64,000 nt of DNA, from assembly GCF_017814915.1 (NCBI RefSeq), contig NZ_JAGIPZ010000002.1, forward strand, positions 465,084 to 529,083, given 5' to 3'. Shown here piece after piece: positions 53,883-63,600 of the stretch (positions are counted from its first letter, which is position 1; each line of letters starts with the position of its first letter). The notes under the pieces are model-generated. The model worked only from the letters and a program-made list of their open reading frames with translations. It did not search any database and had not been told where the DNA came from. The position numbers were made by a program, and so were the translations under genes. The stretch comes from Herbaspirillum sp. LeCh32-8. Lineage in GTDB: Bacteria > Pseudomonadota > Gammaproteobacteria > Burkholderiales > Burkholderiaceae_D.

Positions 53883-54079
53883 GGTGCGGCGGGCAGGGCA
53901 GGTGGCGCAGGGCGGGGCCGGGGCAAGTCAGGGGAATCGCCCCGGCAGCATCATAGCGTAAAAGGTATACTTGACGGCTCTGCATGGCATCGCGGCATGG
54001 CGGGCTAATGGCCTTGGTTGCCCTGATGGCCCCGGCCGCTCCGTGCTTCGCGCCTCACATAACAAACTGCCAACACCTG

Positions 54080-55492
54080 ATGTCCATCCCCCGCACCTTC
54101 ATCATCCCGCTGATCGTCGCCTGCGCGCTCTTCATGGAGCAGATGGACTCCACCGTGATCTCGACCTCGCTGCCGGCGCTGGCGCTGGACATGCACGTCG
54201 ACCCGATCTCGCTGAAGCTGGCACTGACCTCCTATCTGGTCAGCCTGGCGGTGTTCATCCCGATCTCCGGCTGGATGGCCGACCGCTTCGGCTCGCTGAC
54301 CATCTTCCGCTCGGCCATCTGCGTGTTCATGCTGGGCTCGATCCTGTGCGGCGTGTCGTCGACCTTGCCGGAGTTCGTCGCTGCGCGCTTCTTCCAGGGC
54401 ATCGGCGGCGCCATGATGGTGCCGGTCGGCCGGCTGGTGATCCTGCGCAGCGTGGAGAAGGTCAACCTGGTCAAGGCGCTGTCCTACCTGACCATCCCCG
54501 CGCTGTTCGGCCCGGTGCTGGGCCCGCCGCTGGGCGGCTTCATCACCACTTATTTCCACTGGCGCTGGATCTTCTTCATCAACATCCCGATCAGCATCCT
54601 CGGCCTGTACCTGGCCACGCGCTTCATTCCCGATCTCAAGGCCGATGAAGTCGCACCGCTGGACTGGCCGGGTTTCCTGCTCTCCGCGCTGGGCTGTTCG
54701 CTGCTGATGATGGGGCTGGCCACCGCCGGCCGCCACCTGATCTCGGGCCAGGTCTCGCTGGCCTGTGTGGCCGGGGGCGTGCTGTTCCTTGCGCTCTATG
54801 TCTGGCACGCGCGTCGCGCCAAGGCGCCGCTGATCGACCTGACGCTGCTGAAGATCCCCACGCTGCAGGCCGGCGTCTACGGCGGCTCGTTGTATCGCAT
54901 CGGCATCGGCGCCATTCCCTTCCTACTGCCGCTGATGCTGCAGCTGGGCTTCGGCTACACGCCGTTCCACTCCGGCTTGCTGACCTGCGCCTCGGCCGCC
55001 GGCGCCATGTTCATGAAGACCATCGCGTCGCGCTTCCTGCAGCGTTTCGGTTTCCGCAAGGTGTTGCTGGTCAACGGCGCGCTGGGCATCCTCGGCTTGT
55101 GGGCGATCGCGCTGTTCACGCCGCATACGCCTTACATCGTGATGATGCTGGTGCTGCTGGTGGGCGGCTGCTTCCGCTCGCTGCAGTTCACCAGCCTGAA
55201 CGCCATCTCCTACGCCGACGTCGACAAGGTTCGCCTGAGCCAGGCCACCAGCATGGCCAGCGTGGCGCAGCAGTTGTCCATCGGCATGGGCGTGGTGCTG
55301 GCCGGCTTCGCGCTGCAGGCGTCCAACGAGATCCAGGGCCACGCCGCGCTGGTGGCGGCCGACTTCTGGCCGGCCTTCCTGACGGTGGGCGCGGTGGCAT
55401 CGTGTTCGCTGTTCATGCTGCGCCGCCTGCCGCCCAACGCCGGCGCCGAGATGGCCGGTCGCAGCGCCGTCGAACCCGCCAAACCGGCCTGA
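54080..55492 (+). CDS. MFS transporter, DHA2-type (EmrB-like)
   Basis: From the ATG at 54080 the protein has 470 residues with about 14 membrane helices. Motifs are MEQMDSTVISTSLPALALDM in helix 1, the motif-A loop GWMADRFGSLTIFR, and the GPVLGPPLGGFI motif C seen in drug:H+ antiporters. The frame is open to 53984, and ATG codons there or at 54008 are alternatives, none with a strong ribosome site. The substrate is unknown. No membrane fusion partner is adjacent, unlike EmrAB. Confidence 0.9.
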   Translation: MSIPRTFIIPLIVACALFMEQMDSTVISTSLPALALDMHVDPISLKLALTSYLVSLAVFIPISGWMADRFGSLTIFRSAICVFMLGSILCGVSSTLPEFVAARFFQGIGGAMMVPVGRLVILRSVEKVNLVKALSYLTIPALFGPVLGPPLGGFITTYFHWRWIFFINIPISILGLYLATRFIPDLKADEVAPLDWPGFLLSALGCSLLMMGLATAGRHLISGQVSLACVAGGVLFLALYVWHARRAKAPLIDLTLLKIPTLQAGVYGGSLYRIGIGAIPFLLPLMLQLGFGYTPFHSGLLTCASAAGAMFMKTIASRFLQRFGFRKVLLVNGALGILGLWAIALFTPHTPYIVMMLVLLVGGCFRSLQFTSLNAISYADVDKVRLSQATSMASVAQQLSIGMGVVLAGFALQASNEIQGHAALVAADFWPAFLTVGAVASCSLFMLRRLPPNAGAEMAGRSAVEPAKPA

Positions 55493-55517
55493 GCCCCTCC
55501 TTGAAGAGAGACCACGC

Positions 55518-56414
55518 ATGCAACTGAAATACATCTGGTTCCCGCTGGGCGCCGTGCTGATCTGGGCCGGCAACACCGTCATCAGCAAGATGGCCGCCGG
55601 TGTCATCGCGCCGGAAGACATTTCCTTCTACCGCTGGGTGCTGGCGGCGCTGCTGATGTCGCCGTTCCTGGCCCGCCAGACCTGGCGCGACCGCGCGCGC
55701 ATCCGCCCGTATCTGGGCAAGATCGTGGTGCTGGGGCTGCTGGGCATGGTGCTGTTCCAGAGTTTGGCGTATTTCGCGGCGGCCACGTCCTCGGCCACCA
55801 GCATGGGCATGATCGTCTCGCTGATGCCCCTGCTGACCTTGCTGCTGAGCATTCGTCTCCTCTCCGAGCCGCCCACGGTAGGCACCGTCGCCGGCGGGCT
55901 GGTGTCGCTGGTGGGCATTGCCATCCTGATCGGTCGCGGCCATCCGCTGGATCTGTTCGACCACGGCGTGGTGGTGGGCGACCTGCTGATGCTGCTGGCC
56001 GCGGTGTTCTACGGCCTGTATGGCGTGCTGCTGCGCCGCTGGGCCTTGCCGCTGCCGACTTGGCAGTTGCTCTACATGCAGGTGCTGACGGCGGTGGTGC
56101 TGCTGTTCCCGGGCTTCGTGATCGGCCATCATTCGCCGATCACCGCCGACAACCTGCCCATCCTGCTGTATGCCGGCATTGCCGCGTCCATCATTTCGCA
56201 GTTCCTGTGGATGCGCGGGGTCGCCCACCTGGGTGCCAATCGCAGCTCCATCTTCGTGAACCTGATGCCGGTTTTCACCGTCATAATTGCCATGGTGGCG
56301 CTGGGCGAGGAGCTGCACGGCTATCACGCCGTGGGCGGCCTGATCACGCTGGCCGGCGTGATCATGGCCCAGCTCCTGAAGCAGCGTCTGGGTCTGCGCG
56401 CCAAGGCCGGCTGA
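55518..56414 (+). CDS. DMT-family transporter with two EamA domains
   Basis: The 298-residue membrane protein has ten predicted helices in two EamA repeats (about 1-140 and 150-290). Typical segments are WAGNTVISKMAAGVIAPEDISFYRW and LGANRSSIFVNLMPVFTVIIAMVALGEELHGYH. Relatives export amino acids or metabolites, but the substrate cannot be told. It begins 25 bases after the MFS gene and may be cotranscribed with it. Confidence 0.92.
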   Translation: MQLKYIWFPLGAVLIWAGNTVISKMAAGVIAPEDISFYRWVLAALLMSPFLARQTWRDRARIRPYLGKIVVLGLLGMVLFQSLAYFAAATSSATSMGMIVSLMPLLTLLLSIRLLSEPPTVGTVAGGLVSLVGIAILIGRGHPLDLFDHGVVVGDLLMLLAAVFYGLYGVLLRRWALPLPTWQLLYMQVLTAVVLLFPGFVIGHHSPITADNLPILLYAGIAASIISQFLWMRGVAHLGANRSSIFVNLMPVFTVIIAMVALGEELHGYHAVGGLITLAGVIMAQLLKQRLGLRAKAG

Positions 56415-56469
56415 CACGCCTGGGGGCGGCGTCGCCGGGCCGGCAATAACGAGAACAGAGGAGCCAAAC

Positions 56470-57456
56470 ATGATCGACGCCAACATGATCGTCAACTGCA
56501 CGGTCTACAAGAAGGGTAAGAAGCTGCGCGACATCTCGCTCGACGAAATCAGCGACGTGCTGGAGGAAGAGGGCACCTTCGTCTGGCTCGGCCTGCTCGA
56601 GCCCAACGTCGAGCTGATGAACAAGATCAAGGAAGAATTCAACCTGCACGAACTGGCGGTGGAAGACGCCTACGCCGCCCATCAGCGTCCCAAGATCGAG
56701 GAATACGGCGACACCCTGTTCGTGGTGCTGCACACCGCCCAGCTCTCCGGCGGCGAGGTGCAGTTCGGCGAGACCCACATCCTGACCGGCCCGCGCTTCG
56801 TGGTGACGGTGCGCCACGGCGCCTCGCGCAGCTACGCCAAGGTGCGCGAGCACTGCGAGATGCTCCCCGAACGCCTGGGCCGCGGTCCCAGCTTCGTGCT
56901 GTACGCCATCATGGACTTCGTGGTCGACAATTACCGCCCGATCATGGACGACCTGGAAGCCAAATTCACCCAGTACGAAGGACAACTGTTCGATCCCGCC
57001 GCCAACACCGGCAAGGAATATTTGCAGGAGCTGTACCAGCTGAAGCGCCAGCTGATCCGCCTGCGCTCGGCGGCCTCGCCGCTGCTGGACGTGTGCACCC
57101 AGCTGCTGCGCTTCCACGAAGGCCTGATCACCAAGGAAGGCAAGGCCTACTTCCGCGACATTTACGACCACGTCGTGCGCTTCATCGACACCGGCGATCG
57201 CCTGCGCGAAATGGTGGAGTCGGCGGTGCAGATCAACCTGGCGCAGGTCACTATCCATCAGAACGAAATTGTGCAGACCCTGGCCGGCTGGGGTGCGATT
57301 CTCGCCATCCCGACCATGGTGTTCAGCCTGTACGGCATGAACTTCGCCAACATGCCGGGGCTGTCCTGGCAGTGGAGTTTCCCGGTGGTGCTGGTGGGCA
57401 TCTTTACCTGTTGCTCGCTGCTGTGGAGGCGCTTGCGCAAGGCCGGGTGGCTTTAG
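56470..57456 (+). CDS. corA: Magnesium/cobalt transport protein CorA
   Basis: The 328-residue channel has a long cytoplasmic alpha/beta N-terminal part and two C-terminal helices; the signature YGMNFANMPG lies at the end of the first helix (about 286-295), followed by W-rich helix 2 and a basic tail RRLRKAGWL. GAGGAG lies 6-8 bases before the ATG. It imports Mg2+ and can carry Co2+ or Ni2+. A terminator follows. Confidence 0.95.
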   Translation: MIDANMIVNCTVYKKGKKLRDISLDEISDVLEEEGTFVWLGLLEPNVELMNKIKEEFNLHELAVEDAYAAHQRPKIEEYGDTLFVVLHTAQLSGGEVQFGETHILTGPRFVVTVRHGASRSYAKVREHCEMLPERLGRGPSFVLYAIMDFVVDNYRPIMDDLEAKFTQYEGQLFDPAANTGKEYLQELYQLKRQLIRLRSAASPLLDVCTQLLRFHEGLITKEGKAYFRDIYDHVVRFIDTGDRLREMVESAVQINLAQVTIHQNEIVQTLAGWGAILAIPTMVFSLYGMNFANMPGLSWQWSFPVVLVGIFTCCSLLWRRLRKAGWL

Positions 57457-57500
57457 TACGCCGTCGGGCAGCCGCGCACGTGTGCAGGTACGACACGCAG

Positions 57501-57528
57501 AAACGCCCGCGCAGGCGGGCGTTTTCGT
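57501..57528 (+). terminator. Terminator after corA
   Basis: AAACGCCCGC and GCGGGCGTTT form a perfect 10-bp stem around GCAG, then TCG. The inverted A and T ends make it usable from both sides, also for the convergent amidotransferase gene. Confidence 0.85.
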
Positions 57529-57553
57529 TGGCGGGCGGCGTGCGCGGCGTTGC

Positions 57554-58261
57554 TCACTCCTGATCCTGCGCGCGTTGTAGCCAGTGCGACAGCATCTCGG
57601 CGGCCGCCGTCTCCAGCCGGCTGCCAACTGCGCCGGCCTCGGCGCGCAGCGTGCGCGGGTCGATGCCGCATTGTCCCAGCTCGCCGGCGTGGCCGACCAG
57701 CCAGCGTTCGATGGTCCGGGTTTGCGCCTCGACGTGGAATTGCAGGCCCAGCACTTTCTCCCCCAGCGCAAACGCCTGGTTGGCGCCGATTGCCGTGGCC
57801 GCGAGATGGTGGGCCCCGGCGGGGATGTCGAACTGGTCGCCGTGCCAGTGCAGCACCGGCACGCCGGCCAGCGCCGCCAGCGGCGAGGCCTCGCCCTGCG
57901 CGGTGAGCGTCAGCGTGCCGTAGCCGATTTCCTTCACGCCCATCGGATAGACCCTGGCGCCCAGCGCCCGCGCGATCAGTTGCGCACCCAGGCAGATGCC
58001 CAGCAGCGGCCGGCCGCAGTCCAGCCGTTTGCGCACCAGGGCGAGTTCTGCTTCCAGGAAGGGGTAGAGCGCATCGTCGAAGGCCCCAATCGGCCCGCCC
58101 AGCACCACCAGCAGGTCCGGCGCGGACGCGTCGATGGCGCGCAGGTCGTCGACGGCGGCGTCGACATACTCGATACGATAGCCGCGCGCTTGCAGCAGCG
58201 GCGCCAGGCTGCCGAGGTCTTCGAAATGCACGTGGCGGATGGCGAGGGCGGTACGGGTCAT
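57554..58261 (-). CDS. Class I glutamine amidotransferase-like protein
   Basis: The 235-residue protein resembles the glutaminase domain of GMP synthase. The nucleophile Cys is in LLGICLGAQLIARALG and the His/Glu pair in VLGLQFHVEAQTRTIE; VLGGPIGAFDD provides the oxyanion region. Stand-alone members have mostly unknown substrates (some cleave gamma-glutamyl compounds). AAGGA precedes the ATG, which overlaps the stop of the upstream yggS-like gene (ATGA). Confidence 0.88.
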   Translation of the reverse strand: MTRTALAIRHVHFEDLGSLAPLLQARGYRIEYVDAAVDDLRAIDASAPDLLVVLGGPIGAFDDALYPFLEAELALVRKRLDCGRPLLGICLGAQLIARALGARVYPMGVKEIGYGTLTLTAQGEASPLAALAGVPVLHWHGDQFDIPAGAHHLAATAIGANQAFALGEKVLGLQFHVEAQTRTIERWLVGHAGELGQCGIDPRTLRAEAGAVGSRLETAAAEMLSHWLQRAQDQE

Positions 58262-59067
58262 TCTGTTTCCTTGTCGGGGGAGTGGGGCTCGTCTTGCGGC
58301 CAGTAGTGGCTGTCCGGTGTGCTGCGTGCGCCGAAGATGGCCTGGCCGACGCGCACCACGGTAGCGCCTTCCTCGATCGCCACTTCATAGTCGCCGGACA
58401 TGCCCATCGACAGTTCATCCAGAGCGAGGCCGGGCGCCAGCTGCGGGCGCAATCGGTCGCGCAGCTCGCGCAACCGGACGAAGCAGGCGCGTACCCGGTC
58501 GATGTCGCCGGAGAAGATCGCCAGCGTCATCAGTCCGCGCACGCGCAGCGACGGGCAGGCCGGCAACTGCGCCAGGAAGGCCGGCACATCCTCGGGGGCG
58601 AGGCCGAACTTGCTGGCTTCGCCCGAGGTATTGACCTGCACCAACACATCCAGTGTACGGCCTTCGGCCTGCAGCCGGCGTTCCAGCGCCTCGGCCACGC
58701 GCAGGCTGTCCAGCGCCTGGAACTCCGCGGCAAAGCGCGCCACCAGTTTGGCCTTGTTGGTCTGCAAATGGCCGATGACCGACCAGCGCAGGTCGGCGAG
58801 GTCGGCCATGGCCTCCCATTTGCGGCCGGCTTCCTGCACCTTGTTCTCGCCCAGCGAACGGCATCCGGCGGCATACGCCAGCCGGATGCGCGCCTCAGGC
58901 ACCGTCTTGCTGACCGGCAGCAGCCGCACCGAGGCCGGATCGCGGCCGGCGCGCACGCAGGCGGCCGCGATCCTTGCCTGCACCTGCGCCAGGTTGCGGC
59001 GCAAGTCTTCCACCGACTCCGCCGGCGGCCAGTGCTGCTGCTTGCCCTGATGGAAGTACTGCGTCAT
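58258..59067 (-). CDS. YggS-family pyridoxal phosphate homeostasis protein
   Basis: The 269-residue single-domain PLP-binding TIM barrel has the PLP-lysine segment LLPVSKTVPEARI and the motifs SLGENKVQEAGRKW, WSVIGHLQTNKAK and LSMGMSGDYEVAIEEGATVVRVG. Family members buffer PLP and affect amino acid balance. Its N-terminus is about 25 residues longer than E. coli YggS; later starts are possible. It overlaps the AhpD-like gene upstream (TAATG). Confidence 0.95.
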   Translation of the reverse strand: MTQYFHQGKQQHWPPAESVEDLRRNLAQVQARIAAACVRAGRDPASVRLLPVSKTVPEARIRLAYAAGCRSLGENKVQEAGRKWEAMADLADLRWSVIGHLQTNKAKLVARFAAEFQALDSLRVAEALERRLQAEGRTLDVLVQVNTSGEASKFGLAPEDVPAFLAQLPACPSLRVRGLMTLAIFSGDIDRVRACFVRLRELRDRLRPQLAPGLALDELSMGMSGDYEVAIEEGATVVRVGQAIFGARSTPDSHYWPQDEPHSPDKETE

Positions 59068-59600
59068 TACTTCAGCGCGATCTTGGGGAAATCGACCGGC
59101 ACGTCGAAGGCCACGTTCACGTAGTTGGTGAACAGGTTCAGCGCGATGTGGGCCATGATTTCCACCACCTGCTCGTCGCCGAAGCCGGCCTCGCGCAGGG
59201 CGGCGACATCCGCGTCGCCGACTTGGGCGCGCTGCTCCACCACCTTCAGCGCGAAGGCCAGCGCGGCGGCGGTGTTGACATCGGTCGAGCGGCCGACCTG
59301 CGCTTCACCCATCTGTTCGGCGCTGGCGCCGGCGTTCTGGCCTAGCACTGTGTGCGCGGCCAGGCAGTATTCGCAGCGGTTGCGATTGGCGATGGCCACC
59401 GCGATCTGCTCGCCCAGCAGTGCGCCGATGCTGCCCTTGCCGAGCGCGCCGAACGCGGCCCACATGCTTTGCAGCGCGGCCGGCGAGTTGGAGACCGCCT
59501 TGAACATGTTGGGCGTGGCGCCGAAAGCGCCGTGGATCTGCGCCAGCAGCGGTTGGCTGGCGGCGGGGGAACGTTGGGTATCGAGGTTGACGCGGGACAT
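59067..59600 (-). CDS. AhpD/carboxymuconolactone decarboxylase-family protein
   Basis: The 177-residue protein begins MSRVNLDTQRSP; the ATG at 59600 is chosen because AAAGG precedes it, although the frame is open for 23 more codons. It has the AhpD-type redox motif NRCEYCLAAHT (CxxC then His) of peroxidase-like CMD proteins. It is divergent from an AraC regulator, 117 bases apart, and cotranscribed with yggS and the amidotransferase. A role in oxidative stress is likely but not shown. Confidence 0.9.
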   Translation of the reverse strand: MSRVNLDTQRSPAASQPLLAQIHGAFGATPNMFKAVSNSPAALQSMWAAFGALGKGSIGALLGEQIAVAIANRNRCEYCLAAHTVLGQNAGASAEQMGEAQVGRSTDVNTAAALAFALKVVEQRAQVGDADVAALREAGFGDEQVVEIMAHIALNLFTNYVNVAFDVPVDFPKIALK

Positions 59601-59717
59601 GGGGCTTGCCTTTCGTTGGTGATGCAGCGGTGAGTAGGAGGCCTCAGTATCGGCAAACAGAATGTACAATTGGGTTCATTTTGTAAAATAAACATACCAA
59701 TTCGTACTGACACACTG

Positions 59718-60620
59718 ATGCAGCCCTCGCAGCCTTTACCTCCCATCGACCGTCTCTCCGGCATCCTCGAACGCTTCCGTGTGCAGGCGCAGCTGCATCA
59801 CACCGGCGCGCTTTGCGGCCATACGCATTTCGACGCCGGCGCGGGCTTCGGCTATCTGCACTTGCTGCGCCGGGGCGAGCTGAAGGTGTCCCATCCGGGC
59901 GCGCGCGACGTGCCCAAGTCGATGCGCTTTGACGAGCCGACGCTGCTGTTTTACCCGCGCCCCTTCACCCATCATTTCCACAATCCGCCCAAAGAGGGGG
60001 CGGACTTCACCTGCGCCCGCCTGATCTTCGACGGCGGCGCGCACAATCCGCTGGCGCGTGCCTTGCCGTCGTTGATCGCCTTGCCGCTGGCCACCGTTCC
60101 CGGGCTGGATCTGGCGCTGGAGCTGCTGTTTGCCGAGACCGACCGGGTGCGCTGCGGCCAGCGCCTGCTGGCCGACCGCCTGTTCGAGGTAGTGGTGTTG
60201 AAGCTGCTGCGCTGGCTGCTGGACAACCCGCAGCAGGCGGGGATACAGCCGGGACTGGTGACCGGCATGTCGGATCCGCGCCTGTCGCGCGCGCTGGTAG
60301 CCATGCATGAAGACCCGGGCCGGGCCTGGACGCTGGACCGTATGGCCGAATGCGCAGGCATGTCGCGCACGGCGTTCGCCAATGTTTTTCGCGAGACGGT
60401 GGGGCAGACCCCGGCCGACTATCTCGCCAACTGGCGCATCGCGCTGGCGCAGGCGCGCCTGCGCGAGGGACGACCGATCAAGCTGCTGGCCGCGGAGCTG
60501 GGCTACGCCAATCCGTCGGCGCTGTCACGCGCCTTCGCCGCCCGCATCGGCATGTCGCCGCGCGACTGGCTGGCCAGGGATGGCGCGCCGGTCGCGGGCC
60601 TGAGCACCACGTTGCGGTGA
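59718..60620 (+). CDS. AraC-family regulator with cupin sensor domain
   Basis: The 300-residue regulator has an N-terminal cupin-like domain (about 1-185) and a C-terminal AraC double helix-turn-helix (about 195-290: WTLDRMAECAGMSRTAFANVFRETVGQTPADYLANWR, split by eye, then AAELGYANPSALSRAFAARIG). The ATG at 59718 is chosen over 59670 on family length. It is divergent from the AhpD-like gene and probably controls it. Such pairs often respond to oxidants or reactive chlorine, which is inference here. Confidence 0.9.
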   Translation: MQPSQPLPPIDRLSGILERFRVQAQLHHTGALCGHTHFDAGAGFGYLHLLRRGELKVSHPGARDVPKSMRFDEPTLLFYPRPFTHHFHNPPKEGADFTCARLIFDGGAHNPLARALPSLIALPLATVPGLDLALELLFAETDRVRCGQRLLADRLFEVVVLKLLRWLLDNPQQAGIQPGLVTGMSDPRLSRALVAMHEDPGRAWTLDRMAECAGMSRTAFANVFRETVGQTPADYLANWRIALAQARLREGRPIKLLAAELGYANPSALSRAFAARIGMSPRDWLARDGAPVAGLSTTLR

Positions 60621-60648
60621 GCACCGCGCTCAGCCATCTTCCGTCATC

Positions 60649-63600
60649 TCAGTCATAGCGACGGTTGAACAGGATGTTCAAGCCGTTGATCGTGCCGGCG
60701 CGCGCCACCACCGACCAGCGACGCGAGATCTGCCAGGTGGCCTTGGCCACGCTGGCCGCGCCCTGCAGGCTTTGCTCGTAGCCCAGCGTGATCTTCTCGG
60801 TGATGGCCTTGCCCAGGTTGACGACCTGGTCGTCGGTCAGGCCCGATTCGCTGGAGCCGATCGAGAACTGGTCCAGACCGATGTCCTTGGCGATGCGCTT
60901 GCCGCCCATATTGCCCACCAGCGCCAGGGCCTGGCTGCTGGCGCTGCGCTGGCCGATGCTGGAGCTGTCGGTGCCGTGGCCGAACATCATCCACGAGAGC
61001 TTTTCGTCGTCCGGCACGTTGGGCTCGGACACCAGCTGCACGCGCGGCTGGTTGGCGTTGCCGGTGACCGAGACGCCGGCTTCCACATCCTGGTTGCGGC
61101 GCATGGCGAGGATGTTGATGTTGGGGTTTGCAATCGGCCCCTGGAAGTTGATGATGCCGCGCTCGATGTTGAGCTTGGTGCCGAAGGCCTCGTAGGTGCC
61201 GTCGGCCACGTGGATGGTGCCGGTGGCGCGCAGCGGCGAGAGCGGCTCGCTGCGCACCATCATGTCGCCGGTCAGGCGCAGGTCGGCGCCGCTGCCGCGG
61301 AAGCGGAAGTCGTTGCCCAGGTCCACCGCCAGGGCGATCACCGGGGCGAATTTGCCGGCCGGCTTTTCGGTGGCGGCCTGCAGTTTTTCCTTCGAGCTGG
61401 CGTTGGCGCCGACCTTGGCCTTGCCGTCGCGCCTGATCACCACCACGTCGTCGCCCAGCTTGGGCGCGCTGCTCTTGGGCAGGTCGAACAACGCCTTGTC
61501 GACGCGGAACTTGCCGTCCACGCGCAATTGCTCCTTGACGTTGGCGATCGTGCCCTGGCCGGACAGCATCAGCTGGCGGTCCGGGCTGGCAAAGAGCTCC
61601 AGCCGCTCGGCGGTGATGGTGGCGTTCAGGTCCGGATTCTCCGCGTCCAGCTGCACCTTGCCGCCGGCCTTGAGCGTGCCGCGTCCGCCATGGAATTCGA
61701 TTTGCCGCAGGTCGATCACGTTGTTATCCATGACGATGCGCACGATGCCGTCCTTTAACTGGATGCCCTGGTCGAATTGCGTCACTGCCAGGTTGTCGCC
61801 GTTGATCGCGCCTGACAGCTTGGGTTGGCCGAGCGTGCCGGCGGCGCTGAGCTCGGCGCCCAGCTTGCCGTTCAGGCTCACTTGCGGGCCGATCAGGTCT
61901 CCCACGCGCTTTACCTCCGGCACGTCCAGCCTGGCCTTCAGGTTCAGCGGCGAGCCGTCGGCCAGCGTCAGCAGCCGGTCGATACGCTGCAGGCCGATGT
62001 CGCCGCCCAGGTCCAGCGTGCCGATGCGCCCGGCATTGACGCGGCCGTTCACGCGCATCTGCTGGCCCTGGAAGTCGCCGCGCAGCCGCAGTTCGGACAG
62101 GCCGAGGGCGGCTTCGCCGTTGCTGGTGGTGACTCGCATGTCACCCGACTTGCGCTGGACCTGCAGGTGGCCGGAGGCGCTTTCGGCCAGCGAAAAGTCC
62201 CAGTCGGCGTCCAGCACCAGGTCGGTCTTGAGCGGCGGCGGGGTGCCGGTGAACTCTTGCACGATCTGCAGGATGCGACCGATATCCAGCGCGTTGGCCT
62301 GGCCGGCCGAGGCGATGCGGCCCTGCTGGTACGAGAGGTGTTTCAGGTCGACCGCCATGCGGTCGATCGCGATGCGCGTGCTGCCGGCTTCGACTGCATC
62401 GGCGGCCACGTCCAGCGTGAGCGGGCGGTCCATGGCGATGCGCGGGAAGCCCTTGTTCTCCAGCTTGGCGATGGTGCCGGCCCAGCCGTAATTTCCTTTG
62501 GTCTTTTCCGTCACCTTGCCGTGCGCGCCGAAGGCGAGGTCCAGCGGGTGATCCAGCAACTTGCCCTTGGTCTGCAGGTCCAGCGTGTGATCGGCCCAGG
62601 TGCCGGAGAGGTTCAGCGAGAGCTTGTCCAGCGCGGCCTGCGGGCCGCTGTAGCCGTCGCCTTCCAGTGTCAGCGAGAGCCGGTTGTCCGGCGAGGCGAC
62701 GCCGGCGGCGAGGTTGGTGCGCAGGTCGGCGTCGCCGGCCAGGTGGCGCAGCTTGTGCGGGCCGAAGGCCAGTTGCTCGGCGCGATAGCTGGCGCGCAGG
62801 TTGGGGCGCTGCTGGGTGCCGGTGAGCTGGCCGTCCAGCTGCAGCAGGCCGGACAGGCCGTAGCCCAGGCGCTGCAGTTGCGGCGCGTCGATCTTGAGGT
62901 TCAGCCGGTCGGCGGCGGCGCCGAAGCTGCCGTCCAGATCCACCGTGTTGCCCGCGATCTGCAGATTGGCCTTGCTGGGCAAGAGCCGTTTGCCGGCCAG
63001 GCTGATGTTGCCCTTGCCGCCCATGGGCAGCTCGCCGTAGCTGCTGTCGTGCACGGCGAAGGCCAGTTTCAGGCGCAGTTCGGGCGATATGTTGCCTGCC
63101 GCATCGAAGTCCATGTTGATGCGGGCCTGCACCGGCTTGGCGGGCGCGGCTGCGGCGTTGGCATTGCGATGGCCTTGGGCCGGCGCCGGCGTCACCGCCT
63201 GCAGCACCGCGGTGGGGTCGAAGTCCACCAGCTTGCCCTTGATGGCGTAGTCCATCGCCTCCACGGTCTTGAGCGTACCGGTCGCTTCCAAGCGCGACTT
63301 GCCCGCGGTCAGCCGGGCCTGCGCCAGTTCCACCTGGTCCGGCTTGATGGTGCTGTCCAGACGCAGTGTCAGGTCGCGGTCGTCCAGCGCCAGCTTGATC
63401 TGTTGCGCGCCGGGGGCCAGTGTGAGCTCCAGCGGGCCGGCCAGTTGCGTGGGTTTGAGTTGGCGGTGGATCTGGCTCAGGTCGAGGCCGGCGATGCGCA
63501 GCGCGAACTTGCCGCCCATGTCTTCTTTCTTGCCGGCGTCGTCGCTGCCCGGGCGGAACGTGCCGCCGCCTTCGATGCGCGCGTTCTTCGGCAGGCGGAT

